Shown here in pieces: positions 34,702 through 45,955 of a DNA stretch of 64,000 bases. The notes under the pieces were generated by a model that saw only the letters and a list, made by a program, of their open reading frames with translations, was not told the DNA's origin and made no database searches. This DNA comes from Crambe crambe (lineage: Eukaryota > Porifera > Demospongiae > Poecilosclerida > Crambeidae), in NCBI GenBank assembly GCA_963924555.1, contig OZ004598.1:1636501-1700500 (forward strand), in the 5' to 3' direction. How positions within the stretch are numbered: the first letter of the stretch is position 1; each line of letters starts with the position of its first letter. The position numbers were made by a program, and so were the translations under genes.

Positions 34702-37503
34702 TCATGTAGTTCCACTATCAGTACTACTAGTTCTGACTTCTGTGATGCGATCTATGAACTGCAAGATCTCAGCAACGTTCTTAAGAGTGTCAACCCCAGA
34801 GAGTAGGTCCCTGTCAATCAAAAAGAAGAGATTATTCTTAAAAAATAATATCAACCATTTAAATATAGAACTACACAGTCATGTAATTTACTCAGGGGCA
34901 ATTGAAACAGTCTGGTAAAAGTCAAGATGAAACTGAAGTATGGCCAGCCATTTTCTTATTGATCAAGTATAGGAGGTGTTTAAAATCAGAGCAAATTCAA
35001 TACTACGTCATCAAATGTCAGGTCAACTGCAACTGGCTCAGGTACTAGGTGCATGCACCTTAATTGTAGCAAGGTGGGAGGTGGGGGATTCATCTTAATA
35101 CCAAATTTCAAAACCATGAAATTTCCCACTCTAAGATATGAAAATCCCTGTTAGCTGGCCGACTATCAAGGTGATTTTTTTCCCTTTGTACAGCTACTGT
35201 CCACAGCCGAAGTGCACAACTGTAGTGATAGCGAGTAAGAAAGGGGAAAATCCCTACACACATGTTGAATGTTTATGGCTTCACTCACAAGAGAGGGACA
35301 TGCACCCCCAGGAGAAAATATACCAATAGGCACTGCAAGACCTGCCCAAAAGGTCACCTCTGGGTGTATACTAATAGAAAATTTTCATTGATAAGTGATC
35401 ATAAAAAAAAAAAAAATCCTTCTGGATAAAAAAGAAAAAAAAAAAAAAGACCCAAATGGATTACTATGTACTGCATGCAACTGGTAGTACAAAGTATCTG
35501 AAAGTGTGCAAGCCATTACCACTCCACCAGCTAGTACATATCCCTTCTAAGCTGGTCTCACTTCCCAGATCAGATTTTACAAGTGGCTGTGAAAGGCGAA
35601 TGGATGCCAAATAACAAAGGAGCCAAGATCTGGTGACAGTGTGGCCATGGAACTTACAACCCATTGTACAAGCATCTCAAATCAACACCCATCACATGCA
35701 CAAGCATAAAACATTACTGATGTAATCATTAAGCATAATTAAGGTTGTGCCTAGTCTTTCAAAACAATGATTGATCAAACTACTGTAGATCTCAGTAAAA
35801 CTACTGTAGATCTCAGTAAAACTACTGTACATAAATCTCAGTAAAACTACTGTAGATCTCAGTAAAACTACTGTATATAGATCTCAGTAAAACTACTGTA
35901 GATCTCAGTAAAACTACTGTAGATCTTGGTAAACTTGTAGCTCTCGGTAAGGTCATAACACTTTAACATTGGCTCAGTGAGAGCAGCAATCTCACTTGCT
36001 TGGGATAAAAGGGTAAAAGCTTGACTGGGCCTATCAATCCATTAGTCTTTGGGCAAGGAAGAATGTATAATCATCAAGGAACCAATATAACATTAACAAT
36101 AGGCCATACAAATGCAAGGAATCACATCCATTATGATTGGTCAGCTACTTTCCAGGATTTCCAGGAAGTTATTTCTAGCTAGCTCTACTCTAGATGACAA
36201 CCACCCTTTACCTGATACTTTTATCAGCCATCTGGGCAGCAGTTGACAGCTGCTGAGAAGCGAAGGTGGATTTTTCCCTCACTCCCCTCAGGGTTTCCTC
36301 GTAGTGCTGATGAACTGCCTGAGGTGTGCTTTTAGCCAATTGGGCCTGTAAGAAGTTAATGGTACGTCCCCCAGGTAAGTTGTTTCTCAAAATACAATTT
36401 GATGGAATTGTCCAATAATGGCTGAACTATCCTCAGACCACAAGGCTACTAGTAATTTGTGAGCTGAACTATGAAGAGACTGTGGCCAAAATGCTGCTAT
36501 TTGATTTCTACAAAGTGGATACATAATCATATATGCCTATAGTATTATTTCTTTAGAGGGCATATCCCTTAGAGACTATAGACTCATTCTCAATAGTCTA
36601 GCTTACTTGCAAGCTTGCCACCTCCTGCTTCAGTTTGACGATGATATTCTCAGCATTTGTGGCTCTTTTCTACGAGTACAGAGAGAGATTTGAGTATGCA
36701 AGGACATACATTCAGTATACACTCTGCACAGGATCAGTATGTCCCTCACAGGGTCAGTATATTACTCTGTATAGGATCAGTATATCCTCCAAAGGTATTA
36801 CTCTGCACAGCCCTCATAGGTTCAATATATTACTCTTAGGATCAGTATATTCCTCACAGGGTCAGTATATTACTCTGTATAGGATCAGTATATCCTCCAA
36901 AGGTATTACTCTGCACAGCCCTCATAGGTTCAATATATTACTCTTAGGATCAGTATATTCCTCACAGGGTCAGTATATTACTCTGCATAGGATCAGTATA
37001 TCCTCCAAAGGTATTACTCTGCACAGCCCTCATAGGTTCAATATATTACTCTTAGGATCAGTATATTCCTCACTGGGTCAGTATATTACTCTGTATAGGA
37101 TCAGTATATCCTCCAAAGGTATTACTCTGCACAGCCCTCATAGGTTCAATATATTACTCTTAGGATCAGTATATTCCTCACAGGGTCAGTATATTACTCT
37201 GCATAGGATCAGTATATCTCTCATAGGGTCAGTATATTACATAGGATCAGTATATCCCTCACAGGGTTCAGTACATAAGATCAGTATAGCTATCACTGGT
37301 CAGTATACTCGAGAGCTTTGTACATGGATACTGCTCTGAAGTGACCTACCGTAGTGGCAACTAGATTGCTCTCCACTTTCTGTACGATGTCTTCCAGAGC
37401 CTTAGTGTCCTCTGCCTCTTTCTTCTTCAAAGCTTTGATTGAACTCTTCAAGGCTTTATTCCTGCAAAAATCAAACATTGTAGCAGAATATCAAACAAAA
37501 AAA

Positions 37504-37554
<51 letters not shown>

Positions 37555-40500
37555 ATATATAAAAAAATACTTGGAATAATAGCCAGAAGACACTAAGGAT
37601 GAGAAGCATAGAAAGTTTGAAACTCTCAAAAAATCAGTGTTCATTCTACAGTGGAATTTTTTCAAGACAATACAGGGCTAGGGGCTAGGGCTAGGGGCTA
37701 GAGTGCTAGGACTAGGACTAAGGCTAGGGCTAGGGCTATTCCTGGGATCCTGATTAGATAGGTAACCTCATCTCGGGACTGAATTCATAATACATCTGTG
37801 AATCTGTGCAAGAAAAGTTGTTTTTTTTTTTGTTTGTATGTTTGGGCTATTCCTGCACTGGACAGGGAGTCGACTTACTTTTCTATCTGTTTCTTTAGTG
37901 TTTCCTGTGACAGAGCCAGTTCCCTTTGTAGTCTGTCGTTCTCAGCTCTCAACTAGTATGGAAACAAGCAGTAAACAAAAGGTACGCACAAAATAACTCA
38001 TGAATGTGGCACACAATGCATTTTCAAATAGAAGGGTACTTTCCCTTTCTTCAATTATGATGTAATGTTTGTCAAATTGTGTATGACCCAACCATTATCA
38101 ACAAACATTCATAAATTCGAGCCTTCACTTCAATAGGAAATGCATAGTATATTTAAGCCCATTGGCATTGTGCTGTTGTTGTTATTATTGACGTTGTTGT
38201 TTTTGTTTTCCTAGTGTACACATTATCCCATGGCATAAAAGGACAGAATGTGTAATGCTGACCATCTCGATTTTTAGCAATTGCCACCTTACGTAGCAAG
38301 CCTGTTACATAACCGTCAAAAGGCGAGAAAGATACTTACACAGAGACACAAGGGTGCTAATCAAAGCAATTCACAAAGGTATGTGATAAATGGAGTGAAC
38401 CATTAGCAATATAATCTTCTGGACATGTACGATCCTCTTAATTAATCAACTCCTGCAACTTGATAACCATAAAACATCTGAGAGTGTGAATGTGATGCAC
38501 AGCTATCTAAGGCCAATCTTCTACCACTATGGATTAGTTCACAGCTGATGCGAGAACATCGAATACAATAAAGGTAAACACACTTCTAAGGAATGTAGGA
38601 ATGTGATATTAAACATTCCGCTACATCAGGTCTGTTTTATTGACAGGACGAAGGACAGAGGTTAAGTTTTAATAATGGGCAATCAGCTTCATAGATAGCA
38701 TAAGGACGGGGAAAGGACTATTAACACATGGATCAGCTCTATTTAATGAACACAAGTTCTTACACACAACCTACACCTTGGTCACTTTACGACAGAGTGC
38801 TACTCTCCAATGACCAATTGGGTGAAGTACCAAAAGCCTTCTTGTTAATTTTAGTGAAAAAGAAAGAAAAAGGATTTTTATTTCTGCACATGTTGTACAG
38901 ACTCTCCATACCTTCTTCAGTTCCACAGTGTCACCGAAACCCTCTATATCTCCCACAATCGTCCCCCCAAGCCCCACCCCCAATCCTCTTCTGGGACTAT
39001 CGGGACTGTTACTACTACTACTCGGCGTTTCCAAGCTGCTACCAGAGGAACGACGACGACGACTCAGCATAATCTCACTTGCAACTCCTTGTGCTACGGG
39101 AGGAGGAGCAGGAGGAAGGACAGTGCTGCCCCTGTCATTAGCATCGTCTTCGTCACTTTTATCAAATATACTGATCGTTGGTTCTTTCTTCTTCTCTTTT
39201 GGTCGCTTTGCCACGGCCTTTGTCTTTGGGTTACTTGTCTTCTTGGCCTTCTGTTGAGGAGGCGAGGCAGTCAGTGAAGATTTTGAGGATTTTGTGGATT
39301 TAGTTGGTTTTGTTTTTAGGGTGGTTGTTTGTTGGTCTGTAGGCAGAGAGGTGGAGGGTGGGGTGGGGAGAGGTGGCTGTTCCACTACTGTTAGGCTGCT
39401 ATCCATGTCACTGTCTGAAGAACTGCTTGTTTGAGTAGTGCTCTTTGGAAAAGGATGAGGCTAGAGGGAGGAAGAGGAAGGGAGGGAGGGGAAGGGAGAA
39501 GGAGGGAGGGGAAAGGGAGAAAGAGGGAGGAGGGAGGGAGGGAGGGAGGGGAGAGGGAGGGGAAAGGGAGAAGGAAGAGGAGGAGGGAGGGGGAAAGGGA
39601 GAACGAGGGGGGAGAAGAAGGGAGGAGGGAGGGAGAAGGGAGGGGAGAAGGAAAGAAAGAGGGAGGGGAGGAGGGAGGGAGAAGGGAGGGGAGAAGGGAA
39701 GAAAGAGGGAGGGGAGGAGGGAGGGAGGGAGGGAGGGGAGGGGAAAGGAGAGAGGAGGGGGAGAGGGAGAAAGAGGGAGGAGGGAGGGGGAGGAGGAGGA
39801 GGAAGGAGGTGAAGAAGAAAAGGGGAGGGAAGGAGAGGGAGGGAGGGAGAGATTTGAAATTTGTGCAGTGGAGACTTGAATACTGTATGCTTTGAATATG
39901 GTCTGATGTAAAAGGCAATGAAGGTATGTATGTATATATGTACTAACATTCCAGCTACATAAGTTATCACTTGAGAGTTAATAAGCCATTCCACTCATCT
40001 GATCTGGTACATTACACTCCTTAGTGCAATACTTGCTAACATAATCAGTTAAAGTTGTCAGCTAATGGAAGTGCATCACTTAACATAACAGAGGTGTAAG
40101 ACTTCCTCACATAGTCTGTTACGACAACAAATGCCACCTACCCACAAGTCATAATGTCCATTGGGTTGCCTTTCTTTTTCAGAGAATGTCTCCATTAAGA
40201 ACTTTTGCTTGCTAGTAGGCCTACCTTATTGGATGACTTCCTCTCCACAAACTTTGTAAAGGAGAAAGGGTTCTCATTGTCAGATTTCCGTGCACCTGCA
40301 ATAGAGCAGTCATTAAGGTGGGCATTATATGGAATAACACTTCCTCACAGGTGAGAATTTTCACATTAATCTATGGAGAGATCATTGTAAAAATGAGCTT
40401 AATACCTTCTTGATCTTCAGGGAAAGGATCGTTCTTTTTATCGCTCTTCCTCTTCTTGGAATTGGTCCTGGCAGGCGCCTTGGTACCATTCTTGTCGCCC

Positions 40501-40574
40501 GTCCCGCCCTCTCCTCTCTTCAGGAAGGTCTTAAAAGAGAAGGGATTCGGGTTACCATTCGTCTGCGACTCCAT
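34702..40574 (-). CDS. ENTR1: Endosome-associated trafficking regulator 1 (ENTR1/SDCCAG3)
   Basis: Coiled-coil protein of early and recycling endosomes, tied in vertebrates to receptor recycling and cytokinesis. Exons 40574-40406, 40295-40225, 39460-38912, 37952-37879, 37461-37350, 36669-36607, 36345-36212, 34810-34702 sum to 1281 nt, 426 aa (human 435). Best evidence is the C-terminal half: RATNAENIIVKLKQEVASLQ and LLSGVDTLKNVAEILQFIDR, collinear with human KAENHVVKLKQEISLLQ and LVSGAETLNLVAEILKSIDR. The N-terminus has the NPFSF motif twice (NPFSFKTFLK, 10-19; NPFSFTKFVE, 65-74), each in its own exon; I recall one copy in human. Exon 3 is a basic Ser/Lys/Pro-rich disordered region, as in the family, with little alignable sequence. 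Confidence 0.88.
35778..35940. repeat. 21-bp tandem repeat in ENTR1 intron 7
   Basis: AGATCTCAGTAAAACTACTGT is repeated about seven times with small insertions (ACATAA, ATAT). Confidence 0.92.
36728..37300. repeat. 108-bp minisatellite in ENTR1 intron 5
   Basis: Units start at TAGGATCAGTATATTCC and return every 108 bp (36838, 36946, 37054, 37162). Each unit is itself built of shorter GGATCAGTATAT / GGGTCAGTATAT / GGTTCAATATAT pieces. About 4.5 to 5 copies fill almost the whole intron. Confidence 0.95.
37500..37558. repeat. (AAAT)n microsatellite in ENTR1 intron 4
   Basis: About 14 AAAT units. A GGGCTA-type degenerate repeat follows at about 37676-37737 in the same intron. Confidence 0.95.
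39462..39852. repeat. (GGGA)-type purine tract in ENTR1 intron 2
   Basis: About 390 bp of almost pure purine on the plus strand, so pyrimidine on the coding strand directly upstream of the acceptor of exon 3 (exon starts 39460), where it extends the polypyrimidine tract. Long open frames on both strands here are composition artefacts. Confidence 0.93.
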
Positions 40575-40751
40575 CCACAGGTCCTGGTCACTTTAAAACA
40601 TACTAGCTATAAAACAACCAGACTTTTATGCTAAATTGTGTGGGCGTGGCAAGGGTGGGCGTTCCATACTTCTATGCTCGCGCATGCCCAGTGCAAATAC
40701 ACTTATGCGCATTAGGAACTGACGATACTGTTCCCTTTTCATGCAACAAAG
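40575..40751. promoter_or_regulatory. Compact divergent promoter of ENTR1 and AGXT2
   Basis: Only 177 bp separates the two outward-facing ATGs. It contains GGGCGTGGC and GGGTGGGCG (Sp/KLF-like GC boxes) and CTCGCGCATGCCCAG (40678-40692), close to the NRF1 palindrome GCGCATGCGC. No TATA box is seen. Confidence 0.65.
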
Positions 40752-43700
40752 ATGAACAGATCCCTGCTAAGTGGATTGCTAACTGGTAGACTGCTCCATC
40801 ACGGTACGAGATGTACACTCAGCACTGCAGCTGCAGGTAAAGTCTGTAATAAAATTCTAACTTGTAAGTAAGAAGTAATCCTCATCAACTTTTTTGCACA
40901 TGTCTAGCCCCTGAGATGCCTCCTTGTGACTTCAAGCCACAACCCTACGAGGTCAGCATTGAATTAGCTGTGTTCTGTGTTCATATATTTGTGTTCATAT
41001 ATAATAGTATATTGGTAGCGTGAGACTCAGTGAAGTGCAGCTTTTATGGTGACCTTAACGATGTATTACACTTTATGATCACCTGCTTAGCTATAAACTC
41101 CCTGTATGCTTGGGAAAGTTTCTGGCTTTTACTAGCTGCAAATCCTTTACTAGCTGCAAATGGAATCACAATATCCCTTGAGCTGAAATCACCATTGCGC
41201 ACTGCAGCTTGCTTGCTACCATTTTCATTTATAAACACTTAACTATTGCCAGATGTTGGGTTTCCTGTAGTGGTTAATTAGCAGATTATCTGAATGATAG
41301 ACATTGTGTCCTCAGTGTGTGCTATGCAAAGCAGAAGTGCTAAATTGTTACATTCTTATGTACTAAAATGAGGTGGGGTTATAAGCTGGTTTTCTGCATA
41401 ATAAATTTATTTTTGTATTTTTTAAGTTAATTTTGTATGTGAGGTGACTATGAAATATTCCTAGATAAACTAAAATGAGGTGGGGTCTGTCCTCTGTTGG
41501 TAAATGTTTGTGTATTGTGTGCCTGCAGGGCATATCCTATGAGCGAATGTTGGAGTTGAGGAAGAAGCACATCAATCCAGGGGTCATCACCTACTACAAG
41601 GCACCACTCCTCGTCCATCAGGCGAGTTAATCAGACCCCCTCCCTGAGTTTGCAGCGGAAGTAAATTCAGAGCTAGTGAAGTGTGAAATTAGTGGGGTAA
41701 GATATTCAGACCCCTCGAGATGACCCCCTTGAGATGACTCCCTTCCTGAGTTTGCAGCTCGCATTCAGAGCTAGTGATGAATGAGCAATTGGATTGAGAA
41801 AAATATCAAATTTTGTACGGGGAAAAATTTGCAAAAAAATATATGAAATTGCGGATTTCGGCCCCACAATTTTTTCCTGCTATACATTGGTACTGGTATG
41901 CCATGGACCCCTCGAGTGGGGGACTCTCTGAGATCAGGATACTTCATGCCTCCCCTGACAGCCTGAGTGTCTGTTGATAGGGTCCATGTCTCCCTTGACA
42001 GTCCGAGTGTCTGTTGAGAGGGTCCACGTCTCCCTTGACAGTCCAAGTGTCTGTTGAGAGGGTCCATGTCTCCCCTGAGACTACTAGTTTATGCATGTGA
42101 TATTATCTGAGTGGCTGACTTGTGCTTCTTGACATTACATTGCAGGGTCATATGCAATGGCTGTTTGACCACACAGGGAGACGCTACCTCGACCTCTTCT
42201 CCGGGATCGTCACAGTCAGTGTTGGTCACTCCCATCCGTAAGTAACAGCAGCACTCGGCATGGATCTAGCCTTTTCTATGCAGCAGGCTATGCCTATGTT
42301 TGTAGAGCATTTGCATTGTACATACATAGGTCAGATGGGTAACCATCGGTAACCCTTGAACCAAGCTTGTTACATTTGCTTGTACAGGAAAGTGAACCAA
42401 CGTTTGAAGGACCAAGTGGACAAGTTGTGGCACACCACCAATATTTACATGCATGCTCCATTGCACGAGTATGCAGAGAAGCTCACCTCTAAGCTCCCTA
42501 GTCATCTCAGTGTAAGTCAACTCTTCTCCAGTCCCCTTAGCAACCCCTCCATAAACTCATGGTTACGTCTTAAGCCACAAGTGGAGAGCTGACAATTCTA
42601 TAATGAGGACACCTCTCTTTTACTTTTTTATCAGGACAGACCCTCCGCTCAGGGTATCTCTAATTAGTAGGACGCCTCTAATCGGGGCATATCAGGGGAT
42701 ATACAGGGCATCTCAAGACACCTCTAATTAATAGGGGCACATCTAATTAGGGCCTCTAATAAGACATCTCTAATCAGGACACCTCCATCACTTTCATGAT
42801 CCCTAGTTTCATACCCAGACCGAATTAGGAAGAAAGCCTGGGTATATGACAGCCAGTGGCACTGGTTCATTTTGAAGATTGATTGATTTCACTGCTTCGT
42901 ATGTGTGCAGGTAGTGTACTTCACTAACAGCGGAGGGGAAGCCAATGAGCTGGCCATGATGATGGCCCGTCTCCACACTGGAGCCTTTGATATCGTCTCC
43001 CTCAAGTATGTCTACCTCTGGGTTTATTTTTCCCCAAACAGTCATTGTGACTTGGCGGAATAAGCAGCATCCTAAGGGTTGTCACAAAAGTTGCAATCTT
43101 GTCAGACTTGCTTTTCTATCCATACCACTATGTACCTATTAGGAACAGTTACCATGGCACCAGTCCCTATGCCCAAGGGATGACAGGACTTGGGACTTGG
43201 AAGTACGGTTTTGCCAATGGCTTTGGGATCCATCATGTGAGCAAATAACAAAGTACTGATAGTCTATGAAGTATGTGTTTGCCGATGGCTTTAGGATCCA
43301 TCATGTACTTACAAAATCTATGCCCCTTTTATTATTTCATGCATATATCTTTCACCATGCAGGCTATGAACCCGAATGTCTATCGGGGGCTATGGGGAGG
43401 CAAGCACTGCAGGGACTCTGTCTCCCAGACAACTAGGTCATGTGACTGCCCTCAAGGTATATAGAGAGTGAGGATGATTCTGTTGTATGTTGGAAAAGAG
43501 CTTGGGTTGTTATTATCAGGTCTATTTACTCTTGTGTGTTGCAGGCGAGTGTAAAGCTGCAGACCTTTATGCAGAACAGTTGGAAGAGACTATTAGGTAC
43601 ACAGTCCCCAAAGGAAAACTGGCTGCTTTCTTTGCTGAACCCATTCAGGTGAGTCTGTAGATGCACAGACGTGGGTCTCAGGAGGGAAGGGGTGGAGGGT

Positions 43701-44266
43701 CAAACACCTGCATGACCCTAAAACTTGACACCACTTGAGGTCATTTTTGATTTGAATGCAGCTGGGGTGGAGGGTCAAACACCTGCATGACCCTACCACT
43801 TGAGGTCATTTTTGATTTGAATGCAGGGGATAGGAGGGAGTGTACAGTACCCTAATGGCTACATGAAGAAAGCATACAAGATTGCAAGGGAGAGTGGAGG
43901 TCTCTGTGTGGCTGATGAGGTGAGAATGATAATTATAAGAGTCAATCCAATCCAAGCTGCACTTTAATGTGCACTTACAACGAAATTCACTGCAACCATC
44001 CATGCTGCAATTAATGGTGTTATTCCATTTTCTCCAGGTTCAAACTGGATTTGGGCGTCTTGGGAGTCACTACTGGGGATTTGAGTCACATGGGGTGGAG
44101 CCAGATATTGGTACGTATGTATGTATGTGTGTATGTATGTATGTATTTATGTACGTGAAATATTCAAAAACATAATTTTCTACTTACGTACTTATAGTTA
44201 CTATGGCTAAAGGCATTGGAAATGGTTTCCCCTTGGCTGCTGTGGTTACCACTCCAGGTATGTATG

Positions 44267-44297
<31 letters not shown>

Positions 44298-45804
44298 GAC
44301 CTTAGCCTCATTCCTCAATGGTTCCCGGCAATGAGGCCAAGTATCCTATTAAGCTATAGTATAATAGTGTCATGGAGCAATCAAAACAGAGTTATTGGTA
44401 TCATTTTAAAGCTCTTAATCTGGAGTTTTATATGTTGTTAAAATCAACATTTTATTCCTGAGATATTTAATAATAATAATACTAATTTTCAACTGATAAT
44501 TTCTTTCTACCTGCAATCTATTTTCCATGTTTACAGAGATTGCTAGTACAATGGGGAAGTCCCTCCACTTCAACACTTACGGTGGAAACCCCATGGCCTG
44601 TGCTGTGGGATCAGCTGTTATGGACGTGAGTGACACGTACACACAGACACTATGAGCCATATTTTAAAGTAGAGAGCTTGTCCTCTCTTTGGAGGTGGGA
44701 ATGTAGTAGAATTGATCAATCCACTGCAATAATATTATCTCTTTTTTCCCTCTGGTTCTGAAATGATCCGTGGTTTAGAGGTTCAATGATATGATATATC
44801 TGTATTTTTTTAAAATCTTCCACTAAACTTTTCTTCATACTGTTCTGCCTGGTGTATATTTCATTCAGGTGGTCGAAGAAGATGGTTGTCAGGAGCTGTC
44901 TGCTCGTGTGGGTGGAGTTTTCATTAAAGAGATGATGGCTCTGCGTGATGAGTTTGAAGTGGTGGGAGATGTGAGAGGAAAGGGTCTCATGCTGGGAATG
45001 GAGTTCGTCAAAAACAAGGTACTGACAATGATGGAGCGTCATTAGACTCTTACATGTCTTGTAAAGTTCAGGACTCCTTGGTAGTAGACTAGTGGACCTT
45101 GGGGAAAAGGGTACTGGAATTTCAGATCCATACATGATCAATAATACTCTTCTTATTTCTCTCAGCTAACATGATAAAATTCAGTTCTCATAAAAATTTG
45201 CTTAGTGAAACAAACCACTGACGTTTCAACCAGAATACTCAAGCCTTCATAATGGCTAGAGTATTGTGGTTGAAATTTTGGTGGTTTGTTTCATAAAGCT
45301 AATTTTTATGTGAAATGAGAATCTTCATGCTTGTACTCTTAATATTCTGTAGGAGACGCGTGAGCCTTTACCAGCGGATCAGGTTAACCAGATCTGGGAG
45401 GGTTGCAAGGATGCTGGAGTGCTTGTAGGAAAAGGAGGCTTCTATGGAAATGTAAATAAGTTACCAGTAATCCCATCTCCAATCCCTTGAGACAGACATA
45501 AGTAGAATGCCTCAATGTGGATTCCTTGAGATGCAAGACCTCGTAATACAATACAGATGTACAGAATGTTTATTAAGTAACCTCTGGAATAAGCTCTAAT
45601 CAGAGCAGGTTTGTGGATTCCACTGTAAAGTTATATATACAAGGTGCATGAGAATTTGGCAATGAGACCACACATAGTTCGATAACATGTCTCGTCTTTT
45701 CGCAGGTATTTCGTATCAAGCCACCCATGTGTCTCACAGAAGATGATGTGAAGTTTGCAATTAATGTTTTCAGAATGTGTTTGAATAAACAGAAGGGTAA
45801 TTAA
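40752..45804 (+). CDS. AGXT2: Alanine-glyoxylate aminotransferase 2, mitochondrial (AGXT2)
   Basis: PLP-dependent class-III aminotransferase of mitochondria; in vertebrates it acts on glyoxylate/alanine, beta-aminoisobutyrate and dimethylarginines. Sixteen exons: 40752-40836, 40908-40951, 41529-41621, 42146-42237, 42388-42511, 42911-43005, 43143-43236, 43363-43456, 43545-43648, 43827-43919, 44038-44110, 44198-44257, 44537-44625, 44869-45018, 45353-45451, 45706-45804 = 1488 nt, 495 aa (human 514). Residues 1-28 are Arg/Ser/Leu-rich with no acidic residue, a mitochondrial presequence. Family signatures are [60 protein letters not shown] and [16 protein letters not shown] with the PLP lysine at 335. 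Intron 3 uses a GC donor (CAG/GCGAGT); all others are GT-AG. Confidence 0.96.
41942..42082. repeat. 40-bp tandem repeat in AGXT2 intron 3
   Basis: Unit GGTCCATGTCTCCCTTGACA plus GTCCGAGTGTCTGTTGAGAG, about 3.5 copies with minor changes. Confidence 0.92.
42596..42790. repeat. Degenerate GACACCTCTAATTA repeat in AGXT2 intron 5
   Basis: About nine loose copies of GACACCTCTAATYA / GGGCATCTCTAATTAG. They may derive from the termini of a Tc1-like MITE that amplified locally. Confidence 0.6.
43264..43315 (+). pseudogene. Decayed copy of the end of AGXT2 exon 7
   Basis: GTTTGCCGATGGCTTTAGGA followed by TCCATCATGTACTT (about 43278-43312) repeats the end of exon 7 and its donor (GTTTTGCCAATGGCTTTGGG ATCCATCATGTGAG, 43207-43242). 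The donor in the copy is degraded (GTACTT), so it is a local duplication relic inside intron 7. Confidence 0.75.
43687..43826. repeat. Tandem duplication of the 3' end of AGXT2 intron 9
   Basis: GGGGTGGAGGGTCAAACACC...GAGGTCATTTTTGATTTGAA TGCAG occurs twice in a row. The second copy ends at the real acceptor (43826); the first ends in an equally good acceptor at 43761. Use of the first would add 65 nt and shift the frame. Confidence 0.88.
44111..44153. repeat. (GTAT)n microsatellite starting at the AGXT2 exon 11 donor
   Basis: The donor GTACGTATGT merges directly into a GTAT repeat of about 40 bp. The next intron shows the same arrangement at 44258-44296. Confidence 0.92.
44258..44296. repeat. 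(GTAT)n microsatellite starting at the AGXT2 exon 12 donor
   Basis: The intron begins exactly with GTATGTATGT and continues for about nine units, ending GTAAGACC. The 5' splice site is therefore repeated in register along the tract. Confidence 0.93.
45185..45321. mobile_element. Foldback MITE in AGXT2 intron 14
   Basis: Arms TTCTCATAAAAATTTGCTTA and AGTGAAACAAACCACTGACG pair with GGTTTGTTTCATAAAGCTAA and TTTTTATGTGAAATGAGAA; each arm is about 62 bp. Non-coding. Confidence 0.8.
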
Positions 45805-45955
45805 CTCTTCTAGTGACTTTCTATACTTGAATCAATCTATTTGTTTATATTTTGAGTTTCTTAATGAAACGACCATTTACCGTTCATACGAATATGAGTT
45901 TCTGAATGTGGAGTCCCTTTACCTTCCAGGCTTTGCATAAACAAAGCGAGCAATA

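Noticed and set aside
36635-37339. 234-aa plus-strand frame
   Set aside because: Translation of the 108-bp intron minisatellite.
37676-37737. GGGCTA-rich stretch as an interstitial telomere repeat
   Set aside because: The unit is irregular (GGGGCTA, GGGCTA, GGACTA) and is not TTAGGG; it is a local degenerate repeat.
39391-39994. Four overlapping frames of 140-180 aa in the purine tract
   Set aside because: Open on both strands because of GGGA composition; they lie inside ENTR1 intron 2.
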